This document shows positions 8,467-16,758 of a DNA stretch of 21,807 bases, piece after piece. The notes under the pieces are model-generated. The model had not been told where the DNA came from, searched no databases, and saw nothing but the letters and a program-made list of their open reading frames with translations. Numbering within the stretch: the first letter of the stretch is position 1; every line of letters starts with the position of its first letter. This DNA is from Phaeoceros laevis. Its lineage: Eukaryota > Anthocerotophyta > Anthocerotopsida > Notothyladales. The stretch spans positions 1-21,807 of the forward strand of contig JBNGIQ010006682.1 in the NCBI GenBank assembly GCA_049999765.1, given 5' to 3'. A program made the position numbers and the translations under genes.

Positions 8467-9601
8467 ATGGCAGGGCAAGGGGAGATCACCGAGGTTCACC
8501 AAGGCAGGCACGTAGCGGTGAGTGCTTGCAAGCTCCTGCTTTCACTGCCTCTTGGAATCAACCTCCACCTAACCAAAGCGTTGTACAGGATTCAGGACCG
8601 CCGACGTCAAAAATTGGATGGGGCTCCTACCAGTCCTCAGAAGTAGGCGATGGGCTATTCAAGCCTGCTCCTGGCAGGCGACAGAGGTCAGTGATCCTCC
8701 ATATCTCTGTCGTTTGTAACGTCTTCACCCTTCAAATGCTTAGGAATAATAAAACGTTCCCAAAGTGCCGCCTTCATAGTCCCAAGCTTGCGTTGACCGC
8801 TGACCCAAGAGGAAAAAAACAGGTTGGCCCATGTGATTCCCGATCGGACAAAGCATGCCGTGGAAGATGGTAGGCAGAACGACTGTTTATTGTGTTACTG
8901 CGGGAATTGAACCAGTTACCGTGTGCAAGATTGCAATCGCACAATGCATTTTGGGCATGGTATCTAACTGTTTTCTGCTAAACAGAAACCCAAGACATTC
9001 CAGAACTAGAAGATGCAGATGATTTCTGTTCCGAGGTATTGTACCCAACCCTTCCGGCTTGGTTTCTCCTACTCGCTGGCGCTTGAAACTCGTGGCATTC
9101 CTTTGTCCAGGCTCCAGCACCTCCTAAACCTGTTGCTCAAAGAGTTTTGACAATGAAGGAGCTCGAGAGCATTATGCCATTCATGCTACCGGTAACACAT
9201 GTACGTAGCACCTCTCCACCTTTCTCACCACAATAGACATGCTGTCATGACTGGTAGGTAGCGCATTTGGAAGGCGCCTAAATGCATACTTGACCTGTGG
9301 AGGTCTTCAGGAAGTCAGTGCACAATCTTGACAGTTGATATGCGTCAGCAGGAGGCGGGCATCGATCTTAGACCGTTGATGTCTGTTCTCTCTCCTCCTT
9401 CTCAGGTAGGTGCGGTTTTTGGGCTCAATTGGTTCATCCACACTGGATGACAGAGAGAGGACTAACCACCAGTTTGTGCAGGTTGCGGAAGCAGATGTGA
9501 ATTGGGACAGCCGAACTATTTTGGCTGAGGTGAGTATGATTCTGCGACTTCTTGAAGGACAACCAGACCATCTCTTACAGGATTCAGCAGACAAAATATG
9601 A
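8467..9601 (+). CDS. IFT43: Intraflagellar transport protein 43 homologue (eight exons)
   Basis: Exons 8467-8517, 8589-8686, 8823-8869, 8986-9035, 9111-9191, 9352-9405, 9482-9529 and 9581-9601. All introns are GT-AG (51-160 bp), and phases agree at every junction (0, 2, 1, 0, 0, 0, 0), giving 149 residues. The middle and end match IFT43: KIGWG in exon 2, then DIPELEDADDF (exon 4), PPKPVAQRVLTMKELE (exon 5), GIDLRPLMSVLSP (exon 6) and ADVNWD (exon 7). In animals and algae IFT43 is a small subunit of IFT-A, the complex for retrograde transport in cilia, where it binds IFT121. In a land plant it can only serve the motile sperm. Exon 1 is the least certain part, and exon 6 could start 3 bp earlier at 9349. 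The protein resembles the animal version in its C-terminal half but has a shorter tail. The AARE gene follows on the same strand. Confidence 0.78.
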
Positions 9602-9989
9602 ATTGTGTGCAGATGGAATTCAAATTCAACCAAGACAAGAAGCAAAAGACATAATAATGGCTGGACACAAAGAACGAACCTCCTTGATCCCTGGAAACCG
9701 ACTCACCATTCAGCTGACACCGAACACTGTGGAAACGAGGGCAGAACCTCCAGATGACCAGATAGCCAACTTATTACTACGGAATGCGGGGGACAAGCAG
9801 TGCGGGTACAAGCGTAAAAAGCACGATGTTCCCTTGACAGAGCTCGAATATGGCAGTTACTCTGGCGGTACATCCTGCCCCCTCCTAGCAGAATCGTGCA
9901 CTGCACCTGGCCATTCTCGTTTGGAATGGGATCCCGTGGAGTGTCGCTTTCCGGAGCTATGTGACGAGCCGGCAGGAAGAGGTATCCAC

Positions 9990-12407
9990 ATGCTGCAGTG
10001 CCCTGTACCGGCGGCTGTGGCCAGGCCAATCTACCGGCAGCACATCCGGAGTAGCCTCCTTTCCCCAGGGTTTTGCAGCCTGGGTGGAGGAGACAGCAGG
10101 GAGGGTATGGATCTGGCTACCACCACAGCAGTGGCTGCAGCGGCAAACGCCGCCGCAGCAGATTTGTCGAGGGAAGCGGAGTTGCTGCAAAGCTTCTACG
10201 CTATTCCCAGTATCGACAAGGCATGGGCCGGCGCCGCGAAACCAGGTGGCAAGGGCTTGAACCTGCAGGTGGCCTCCAGCCAGATCAATGTGAGGGCCAA
10301 TTCCAAGGTCACGTTCGTGTCCTCTCTGTTCATCCCTGATGCTGCCCGCATCCATGAACACCACTGGTCGCCGTTCCCCGTGGAGCTCAGTGGCGCAGCA
10401 CTGGTGGTGCCGTCCCCATCCGGCAGAAAGCTCCTGGTGGTGCGCAAGGGGGAGGAAGTGGTCCTGGAGATATGGGGCCAGGGGCAGCTGTTGCAAGAGA
10501 TTGCAGTGGGCAGCAGCGTGCACGGGAGCGTGTATACTGACGGCTGGTTTGAGGGAGTGTCCTGGAGCAAGGATGAGGAGCTGGTTGCCTACGTTGCCGA
10601 GGAGGCGGCTCCACCTCGCCCTGTGTTCGGCTCCAGGAGCTCCACTTCCCCGCAGAGCGATGCAGGAACCTGGAAGGGGCAGGGAGAGTGGACGGAGGAC
10701 TGGGGTGAGACCTACACTGGCAAGAGACGGCCTGTGCTGTTCGTTGTCAGCTTGAGCAGCGGCACCGTCAAGGCAGTGGGAGGACTTCCTCCAGATGAGT
10801 CCGCGGGGCAGGTTGTCTGGTCCCCTCCCCCTGCCACAGAGGACGGTGATGGACAATCGCAGCAATCGCTTGTCTTCGTTGGCTGGCCATCCGACTCCAG
10901 CAACTTCAATACGGCTAGGAAGCTGGGAGTGAAGTACTGCTACAACAGGCCCTCCGCATTGTACGAGGTGGCAGCACCCCGGTTTGGCAGCAGCCCCGAG
11001 ACGGAGTCCGATGAGGAAGAAGTGGCTCATCAGGCGGTGAGACTGACGGACGAGCTCGGGAGTGCCTTCGCCCCTGCCTTCAGCCCCGACGGGAAGCAGC
11101 TTGTTTTCTTGTCATCCAAATCAGCCGTGGACACAGGTGTGCATGCCGGCACAACATCCCTGCACTCGCTGCCATGGCCGGTGGCAAGGGACGGGGAAAA
11201 GGTCCAGGTGAGAGATATCGTCCCCGTGGTGCAGCGGGCGGAGGTTGCAGGAGGGTTTCCGGGCCTCTACAGCTTGAGCATCGTCCCCAAGCCATGGCTC
11301 GCAGAGGGCTCCACCCTGCTGCTTCTGCTCTCTTCTTCTTGGAGAAGCGCACAGGCCATCCTGGCTGTGGATGTAGGCAGCGGGGAGGTGACGAGAATCA
11401 GCCCTGCAGACTCCTCCGCCTCCTCCTCTTGGAGCCTGCACGGGGTATATGACAATCTCGTGGTTGCTACAACAAGCTCCCCGAATGCTCCTGCCGCCCT
11501 GAGGCTAGGGACCAGATCGGGGAAGACCTGGACCTGGTCCGATCATCTCTCTCCGGCCTTGCTCTACGCCGGCGAGGTGGAAGCGTCCCTGGCTTCCACC
11601 ACCTTCCAGATTCTGGAGGTCCCGGTCCCGGACAAACCCTTGCCGGAGGGCGGTGCACAGGATCCCTTCGAAGCCATTCTGGTGCGCAGCGACAAACCCT
11701 CGGCCCCGCTCATCCTGGTGCTGCACGGTGGCCCGCACGCCGTCTCCACCACCTCCTTCTCCAGGGCTGCCGCCTTCCTCTCGGCGCTGGGCTTCAACCT
11801 CCTCCACGTCAACTACAGGGGTTCTCTGGGATTCGGGGAGCAGGCGCTGCAGTCCCTGCCAGGCAAGGCAGGCAGCCAGGATGTGGCGGATGTGCTAGCC
11901 GCCCTGGACAAGGTCCGGGAATCAGGGCTGGTGGACACGAGCAGAGTGGCAATCCTGGGAGGCTCCCACGGCGGATTCCTGGCCACGCACCTGCTGGGGC
12001 AGGCCCCCGACCGCTTTGTGACGGCCGCCGTCCGCAACCCGGTGACCAACATCTCGTCCATGGTCGGCATCACCGACATCCCAGACTGGTGCTACGTGGA
12101 GGCGCTGTGCAAGGACCAGTACACGGAAGCACCCTCGGATGTGGAACTTGCCCGATTTTACCAGGCCTCCCCTGTAGCGCATGTGGACAAGGTAAAGGTG
12201 CCGTCGCTCTTTCTGTTGGGAGCGCAGGATCGCAGGGTCCCCATCTCCAATGGCTTCCAGTATGTGCATGCCTTGCGGCAGCGCGGCCTGGAAGTGAAGG
12301 TCATTGTCTTTCCAGAAGACATCCATTCCATAGACAAGCCTCAATCCGATTTCGAGAGCTTTGTCAACATTGGAGGCTGGTTCAGGAGGTTCCTAACAAG
12401 TTCCTAA
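9990..12407 (+). CDS. AARE: Acylaminoacyl-peptidase (AARE), intronless
   Basis: Serine peptidase of family S9 that removes N-acylated residues from peptides and degrades oxidised proteins. The core start is ATG 10107 (766 residues, close to the roughly 764 of Arabidopsis AARE). An in-frame ATG at 9990 adds 39 residues (MLQCPVPAAVARPIYR...), rich in Arg/Ala/Ser and free of acids until its end, like an organelle presequence. I annotate the longer form. In short-form numbering: IPSIDKAW near residue 40, then a beta-propeller with WFEGVSW, KYCYNRP and FSPDGKQLVFLS blocks to about residue 480. The alpha/beta-hydrolase follows, with HGGP (540-543), GGSHGG with nucleophile Ser620, Asp708 in QDRRVP, and His740 in EDIHSID. 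All catalytic residues are intact. The coding region has no intron, whereas flowering-plant AARE genes have many, and it is more GC-rich than its surroundings. AATAAA (12406-12411) overlaps the stop. No A-tract or target duplication was seen. Confidence 0.93.
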   Translation: MLQCPVPAAVARPIYRQHIRSSLLSPGFCSLGGGDSREGMDLATTTAVAAAANAAAADLSREAELLQSFYAIPSIDKAWAGAAKPGGKGLNLQVASSQINVRANSKVTFVSSLFIPDAARIHEHHWSPFPVELSGAALVVPSPSGRKLLVVRKGEEVVLEIWGQGQLLQEIAVGSSVHGSVYTDGWFEGVSWSKDEELVAYVAEEAAPPRPVFGSRSSTSPQSDAGTWKGQGEWTEDWGETYTGKRRPVLFVVSLSSGTVKAVGGLPPDESAGQVVWSPPPATEDGDGQSQQSLVFVGWPSDSSNFNTARKLGVKYCYNRPSALYEVAAPRFGSSPETESDEEEVAHQAVRLTDELGSAFAPAFSPDGKQLVFLSSKSAVDTGVHAGTTSLHSLPWPVARDGEKVQVRDIVPVVQRAEVAGGFPGLYSLSIVPKPWLAEGSTLLLLLSSSWRSAQAILAVDVGSGEVTRISPADSSASSSWSLHGVYDNLVVATTSSPNAPAALRLGTRSGKTWTWSDHLSPALLYAGEVEASLASTTFQILEVPVPDKPLPEGGAQDPFEAILVRSDKPSAPLILVLHGGPHAVSTTSFSRAAAFLSALGFNLLHVNYRGSLGFGEQALQSLPGKAGSQDVADVLAALDKVRESGLVDTSRVAILGGSHGGFLATHLLGQAPDRFVTAAVRNPVTNISSMVGITDIPDWCYVEALCKDQYTEAPSDVELARFYQASPVAHVDKVKVPSLFLLGAQDRRVPISNGFQYVHALRQRGLEVKVIVFPEDIHSIDKPQSDFESFVNIGGWFRRFLTSS

Positions 12408-12411
12408 TAAA

Positions 12412-13600
12412 TAAGAACCCGGCCTTGATAGAAAACGTAGACTTTGTAGCTCTGAAATTCTCTACAAACACCCCAAATTTTATTGTCCTTGTGCCCTGGC
12501 CGTCAGGCTAGGGAATGGCTGATTAGCAGTGATTGCAATGACAATTGAAACCCGCTAGTCTAGTAGCGGCCAACCAGAGCTCTCGAGTGAGCTTGTAAGG
12601 GATGTCGCCCAGTTTCCCAGTATCGACTTGCGTAAAAAGCAAATCAGGAGGAATACAGCAGGCTCTTAGCACCGACAAGCAGACTGTGTACCAGTCTGGT
12701 TTTTAGGACCGGTACATCTGTGACAAACCGCCCTTCCTTTCTATAGGCTGTAGCTTATAGGACTACCGTGAATTTAGGAGCCCGAAAAATGGGAATTATT
12801 CATCAAAAGTTTTGTACAAGGTGAATTGTTCACCATCTTACATACAGTCACCGGGACTGGGTAAATCCCAAAAACGCTTTGTGTTCACAATCAAGAGATG
12901 GAACCCAAAGGGGTGTGAGGAGGGAGAGCTCGGCAGGGGCGTATCTTTGCTGTTGCTTACGAGCCAGCAGGGCACAGTTCACCACTGTAGATATTTATAG
13001 ATGCGTTTTTGAGGCACCGAGACTCACGCGAAGCTACTGTTGGCCACACATGGGTCGGCAAAAAGGATTCCTGCTGAATATTGGTGAGCACGTTACTGAA
13101 CTGTGGAGGCCTTGAGGATGCTAGGCAGACAAGGCTTTGCAGCATGGATGAGATTTGACTCGTTTACATCCGGTCATGTGAACCTGCTGGCCCCAGGTTT
13201 TGCAGGTCAGTAACGTGTTAACAATCGATTTGTCTCAGTAAAAATTGTCGGTTATGACTTTTTCTCTGAAGGTATGCACGTCAAAAATAAGAATCTAAAC
13301 ATTTCACTAATATAGTTTTCTTCGTCTTTTTAAAAAGGTCAAGGTGTAACATTGTACATATTACATAGTACCAAATTCTGAAAGAATAAGGCCGTACCTG
13401 CGAAACCCTTTGGCCAAACCGGTATATGCGGAGCATACCGCGCGGCATCGGGGCAGCAGCGGGCTAGCGGGCTTGCGGCCAGGTGGGAGAGCGTGCGGGC
13501 TTTAACGCCTGCGCGCATGCGCGGGGTCTGTTGCTGTGTTGCTGCTGCTCAACTGTGTTGGGTGTGTTGGGGGGTGTCCATGCTGTAGATTAGGTGGACC
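12412..13600. other. Intergenic stretch, nothing recognised
   Basis: About 1.2 kb after AARE with only short open frames and no motif. GC content rises after about 13430. A perfect 12-bp palindrome CGCGCATGCGCG lies at 13512-13523. The GC-rich end could be the leader of the coiled-coil element that follows. Confidence 0.5.
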
Positions 13601-13744
13601 TTTGTGGCCGGGGCCGCGCGGCGTGGTTGCGGCCGTGATCGGCTGGGTGGTGATTGTCTAGGTGTCAGATTTTTCTGGCCGCACATATGGGGTCTCAAAG
13701 GAAGGCCGTCTCATCACAAACTTGGGGTTGGGGTAGGACGGGAA

Positions 13745-14378
13745 ACTTGCCCACCGCCGAGGAGCGTTGCGATGTCTTGCAGGCCACTCTCGAGCTTTTC
13801 GATGGGCGTTTCAGGGTTATGGAGGAAAGATGTACAAAACAGGAGGANNNNNNNNNNNNNNNNNNNNNNNNNNNNNNNNNNNNNNNNNNNNNNNNNNNNN
13901 NNNNNNNNNNNNNNNNNNNNNNNNNNNNNNNNNNNNNNNNNNNNNNNGGAGGAGAGAATACATTTCTTGGAGCTAAAGTGTGCTAATCAAGATGAGCGAT
14001 TACGTTCATTGGAGGAGAGAATACATTTCTTGGAGCTAAAGTGTGCTAATCAAGATGAGCGATTACGTTCATTGGAGGGACATTCTCGCGTATGTCAAGG
14101 CGAGATTGCGGAGGCCAAGGAGGGTCGTTATTCTGCCCGTTTGGATTATTTGGAGACTAGATATGAGGTTTTGATGGACTCACATACGGTAGACCATGCA
14201 GAATCTTCTTCAGCGGAAGACCTTNNNNNNNNNNNNNNNNNNNNNNNNNNNNNNNNNNNNNNNNNNNNNNNNNNNNNNNNNNNNNNNNNNNNNNNNNNNN
14301 NNNNNNNNNNNNNNNNNNNNNNNNCCTTAGTTACGGTGCACGAACGACCGGTCCTTGGTTACGGGGCGCGAAAAACTT
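13745..14378 (+). CDS. Coiled-coil protein with 21-residue repeats, interrupted by gaps
   Basis: Open frame of heptad-rich sequence split by two 100-N gaps. Before the first gap it reads EERCDVLQATLELFDGRF..; after it come two perfect copies of the 21-residue unit ERIHFLELKCANQDERLRSLE (three heptads, 63 bp each), then GHSRVCQGEIAEAKEGRY and LDYLETRYEVLMDSH. Frames before and after the first gap differ by one, which only shows that the true gap is not 100 bp. No start codon can be chosen with confidence, and a stop lies at about 14378. It may be the trimerising coiled coil of a retroelement ORF1 protein, since more coiled coil and an ORF1-like C-terminal block follow, or an unrelated repetitive coiled-coil protein. 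Confidence 0.5.
13848..13947. other. Assembly gap (100 N)
   Basis: Run of 100 N. It ends exactly where the first full 63-bp repeat copy begins, and the base run before it (AGGAGGA) matches the repeat edge. The gap therefore sits inside the repeat array and probably hides further copies. Confidence 0.99.
13948..14073 (+). repeat. 63-bp tandem repeat, two perfect copies visible
   Basis: Copies 13948-14010 and 14011-14073 are identical at every base. A third starts with GGAGG at 14074 and diverges. The unit encodes 21 residues, exactly three heptads, so the reading frame is kept whatever the copy number. Perfect identity indicates recent duplication or homogenisation. Confidence 0.97.
14225..14324. 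other. Assembly gap (100 N)
   Basis: Run of 100 N. CCTT precedes it. It is followed by two similar short units, CCTTAGTTACGGTGC and CCTTGGTTACGGGGC, so it too seems to interrupt a small tandem repeat. Confidence 0.99.
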
Positions 14379-14399
14379 AGAAAGGGGATGTTACATGTT

Positions 14400-14939
14400 C
14401 AAACTCGAATTTCCAAGGCTGAAGGAGGGATACAAGAAGTTCAAACGCAAATTGCCACAAAGGGATAGAAGGTATGGAAGAGGTGAAAACCCAAATTGCA
14501 AAGGTGGCGGAAGTTCCTATCCGGGCAGAGGTGTTGGGAGGAGTTACGGAAATCATATTCTGATATTCGGGCAGAGGTGTTGGAAGGAGTTGGGAAACGG
14601 AAATCATATTCTGATATTTGGGCAGAGGTGTTGGGAGAAGTTGGGAAATCGTATTCTGATATTGTTCGCGAAGCCGGCTTCGATTTCTTTGGCAGCTGGG
14701 GAATCTGAGGCACATCTGAAGGGAACTCACATCTGAAGGCACTGATCATTCGGTTTTATAACCATGGTAGGCGGAGCACAGTTTTACCTGCACGAACAAA
14801 ACTCAAGGGATCTTCAATATACATCGACGACTTAAGTGTGCTTCAATGGAAAAACTACATGGAGAACTTACCCAAGTTCCGCGCAGCTCGTGCGAAAGGT
14901 AGGTCCCCTTTCTTTAGGGGCGGGGATCTGGTGATCTGA
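14400..14939 (+). pseudogene. Decayed coiled coil plus LINE ORF1-like C-terminal block
   Basis: From 14400 a coiled-coil sequence continues in changing frames (VQTRISKAEGGIQEVQ, then EEVKTQIAKV) with stops. An uninterrupted block follows at 14769-14939: LPARTKLKGSSIYIDD, then LPKFRAARAKG, then FFRGGDLVI and a TGA. This resembles, by remembered pattern, the C-terminal nucleic-acid-binding part of L1-like LINE ORF1 proteins (Ile-x-Asp-Asp-Leu start, Pro-Lys..Ala-Arg..Gly, Phe-x-Gly..Leu-Val-Ile end). Coiled coil followed by this block is the ORF1 layout. No reverse transcriptase or endonuclease follows, so the element, if real, has lost ORF2. Alternative: the end of an unrelated nuclear gene. 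Confidence 0.4.
14522..14664 (+). repeat. Three imperfect tandem copies, 46-51 bp
   Basis: Units starting at 14522, 14568 and 14619 share GGGCAGAGGTGTTGG and TATTCTGATATT. The second carries a 5-bp insertion, which moves the frame, so the array is no longer coding in one frame. Confidence 0.9.
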
Positions 14940-15233
14940 GATTCTCAATCAGAAAAAGGCCAAGGTTGGGAGGGCCCTGGGGGGTTATCTTGGGTTTGAT
15001 CTTGGGGTTGCTGCGTTCATTCACAATGGTACATTGCAAGTGGGGTTTTTTTCCTCTAAATTTCTTGAGAAACTTTTATAGGAGTTTTATTTATCTGTTC
15101 TATTTTAGGAGCTTTATCATCGAAACTTGCTTGGAGATAACACTTGCTTAGGTCGGTCTTTTATGTCATTTTATACTTATTTCAATTGTACTTGTGAACA
15201 TTTGTCCATGGCTCTCAAAGTCCCCGTGGACGT
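14940..15233. other. T-rich stretch, nothing recognised
   Basis: Non-coding sequence between the ORF1-like block and the 29-bp repeat, increasingly T-rich. It could be the 3' untranslated part of the same retroelement. Confidence 0.4.
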
Positions 15234-15290
15234 TAATATAATTTCTTCTTCTTTTTCTTCTATAATATAATTTCTTCTTCTTTTTCTTCT
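15234..15290 (+). repeat. Two-copy tandem, period 29 bp, pyrimidine-rich
   Basis: Unit TAATATAATTTCTTCTTC.. at 15234 and again at 15263, near perfect. It directly abuts the 5S-like sequence. Confidence 0.92.
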
Positions 15291-15384
15291 ACTACACCAG
15301 AAGATCCCATCAGAACTCTCTGCAGATAAGCGCCCTTGGGTCGGATGAGTACTGGGATGGGTGACCTCCCGGGATGTTGCACCC
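15291..15384 (+). pseudogene. 5S rRNA-like sequence, degenerate
   Basis: Matches plant 5S rRNA from its ACCAG segment through GATCCCATCAGAACTC, the box A region (GATAAGCG), GAGTACTGGGATGGG and TGACCTCCCGGGA to the terminal GTTGCACCC. The first 12-15 bases are missing or changed, and about 8 bases (AAGTCCTC in the normal gene) are deleted before TGTTGCACC. A TTTT run follows at 15392. It is a single copy, not part of an rDNA array. It is either a dispersed 5S pseudogene, or the 5S-derived promoter of a mobile element (5S-headed SINE, or a Cassandra-type LTR, which carry 5S in vascular plants). I saw no primer-binding site or second LTR. Confidence 0.8.
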
Positions 15385-15630
15385 GTACTCTCTTTTGCTC
15401 TTGACTAGTAGACTATGTTGAGTGAGCGTGGGAGCATGGTGGATGCATCCCGGGAGAGCCCAAAGTGATCAAAGCAAGAGCTTGGCAGCAGAAGCAGGTA
15501 TCTGGACTCGAAGTTTGCAACCGCAGTTGTTCAATATTTGCGAAGCCTCTTCTTCTGCCTGGCCCTGTCGAACAAACTCACCTATTTCATACCAGAACAT
15601 TGCGCTGCAAACAAGCATTGAACAGGAACC

Positions 15631-16528
15631 ATGACAAAAGTGAACTCTGCTGTAAAAGGGAAGGCAATACACGCTGAAGCTCCAGGGGAGACCCTGTGTT
15701 CAGATGTATTCCTTGCTAACGCCCTTATCAAAAAGTATGGAAAGGCTAGGAGCACAGTAGATGACCAAAAGGTATTTGATGGGTTGTCTCATCAGCGAGA
15801 TGTGGTATCCTTGAATGCAATTTCTCGCAGCACATGTCCAGCATATGCCCATAGAACTCGCATATATCCAACAAGAACAGCTTCATTCTATATGAACGCA
15901 TGTTGATTGCAAGCCTCACTCTGACCGAAGTTTTGACATCACGCAGCTTGCTGCGTGCTTGTGAAAGAGTAAATAGATGTTCTGGTGGACGGGTAATTTG
16001 TAACAACAAAGTCTCTCTATCAGGGTAAGATAATACATGTTGAAGCTCGGAGGAGGCCTGGCCCGAGAGGGCAACTGGGAGAGAAGCCTAGACTCCTCCA
16101 AGAAAATGCATCTTGCAGGTGTGGAGCCGAATGGTGTTAAATTTCGTGCACTTCTTTAAGCTTAAGCTTGCAGTCATGCTGACTGGTGGCGAAGGGTATT
16201 GAGTACTGTGTATCAAATGAGCAGAGACCATGACACAACACATGTAGTCTGTAGAGGCCTAGCGCAGGATACTTCACATGGGTACAGGATATTTCGTCGA
16301 CAAATCCAGTGAAACCCACCCAATCTGTCTATAGCTACATTTCGTTGTGTTTGCTAGGAAGCATTAAAAGGTGCAGCTATGCATATGCGAACTTGCCTTT
16401 CATAAGATTGTGAAGGTACAGCCCAGCCATTTGCTGCACACGTCTTGATGTCCAGCAATGGACCAGCATCTATGAGGATGCTGGCGTGTGGCAGTGTGCA
16501 CAAAGATGTGTGTTTGTGGCTAGACTGA
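15631..16528 (+). pseudogene. PLS-type PPR protein, decayed
   Basis: Recognisable PPR pieces occur in the normal order but in different frames with stops between. KGKAIHAEA then SDVFLANALIKKYGK and QKVFDGLSHQRDVVS lie at 15631-15830. QGKIIHVEA follows near 16020, and MHLAGVEPNGVKFRALL at 16106-16159. The YQMSRDHDT segment typical of the last repeat before the E domain is near 16210-16250, and an E-motif-like LACGSVHKDVC is near 16480-16515. No DYW domain is seen. The segments are shortened by deletions, so this is an old pseudogene of an organelle RNA-editing type PPR gene. It need not be related to the intact gene at the left edge. Confidence 0.78.
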
Positions 16529-16758
16529 CGGCATGCGCATGGAAGAAGCCTGTGAAGTGTTAAGATCCAGTACGTGCAGCAAGTGGAAGCTTCTTTGGTT
16601 GGAGACCACCACCTGTTTCACTTGGTTTAGTCAACTTAAATCCAGAGGGAAGCATGTTTCAAGAGAAGCAAAATTTTGCCAGCCTGCTTGTGTATAGCAT
16701 GGCACCCTTCTGAACTGCAATGGGTGAAGGAACAAAACCGCTATTTATACAAAGATTA

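Noticed and set aside
9552-9989. Further N-terminal extension of AARE up to 9657 or beyond
   Set aside because: The frame is open but overlaps the last IFT43 exons at its left end and is not like AARE. I treat it as leader sequence, although its length is somewhat unusual for chance.
9957-11030. 357-codon open frame on the minus strand
   Set aside because: It lies wholly antisense to the AARE coding region and has no recognisable motif. It is a shadow of the GC-rich sense codons.
15234-15700. Cassandra-type terminal-repeat retrotransposon around the 5S-like sequence
   Set aside because: I found no second copy of the 5S segment, no tRNA primer-binding site and no polypurine tract, so a full element cannot be supported; kept only as one explanation.
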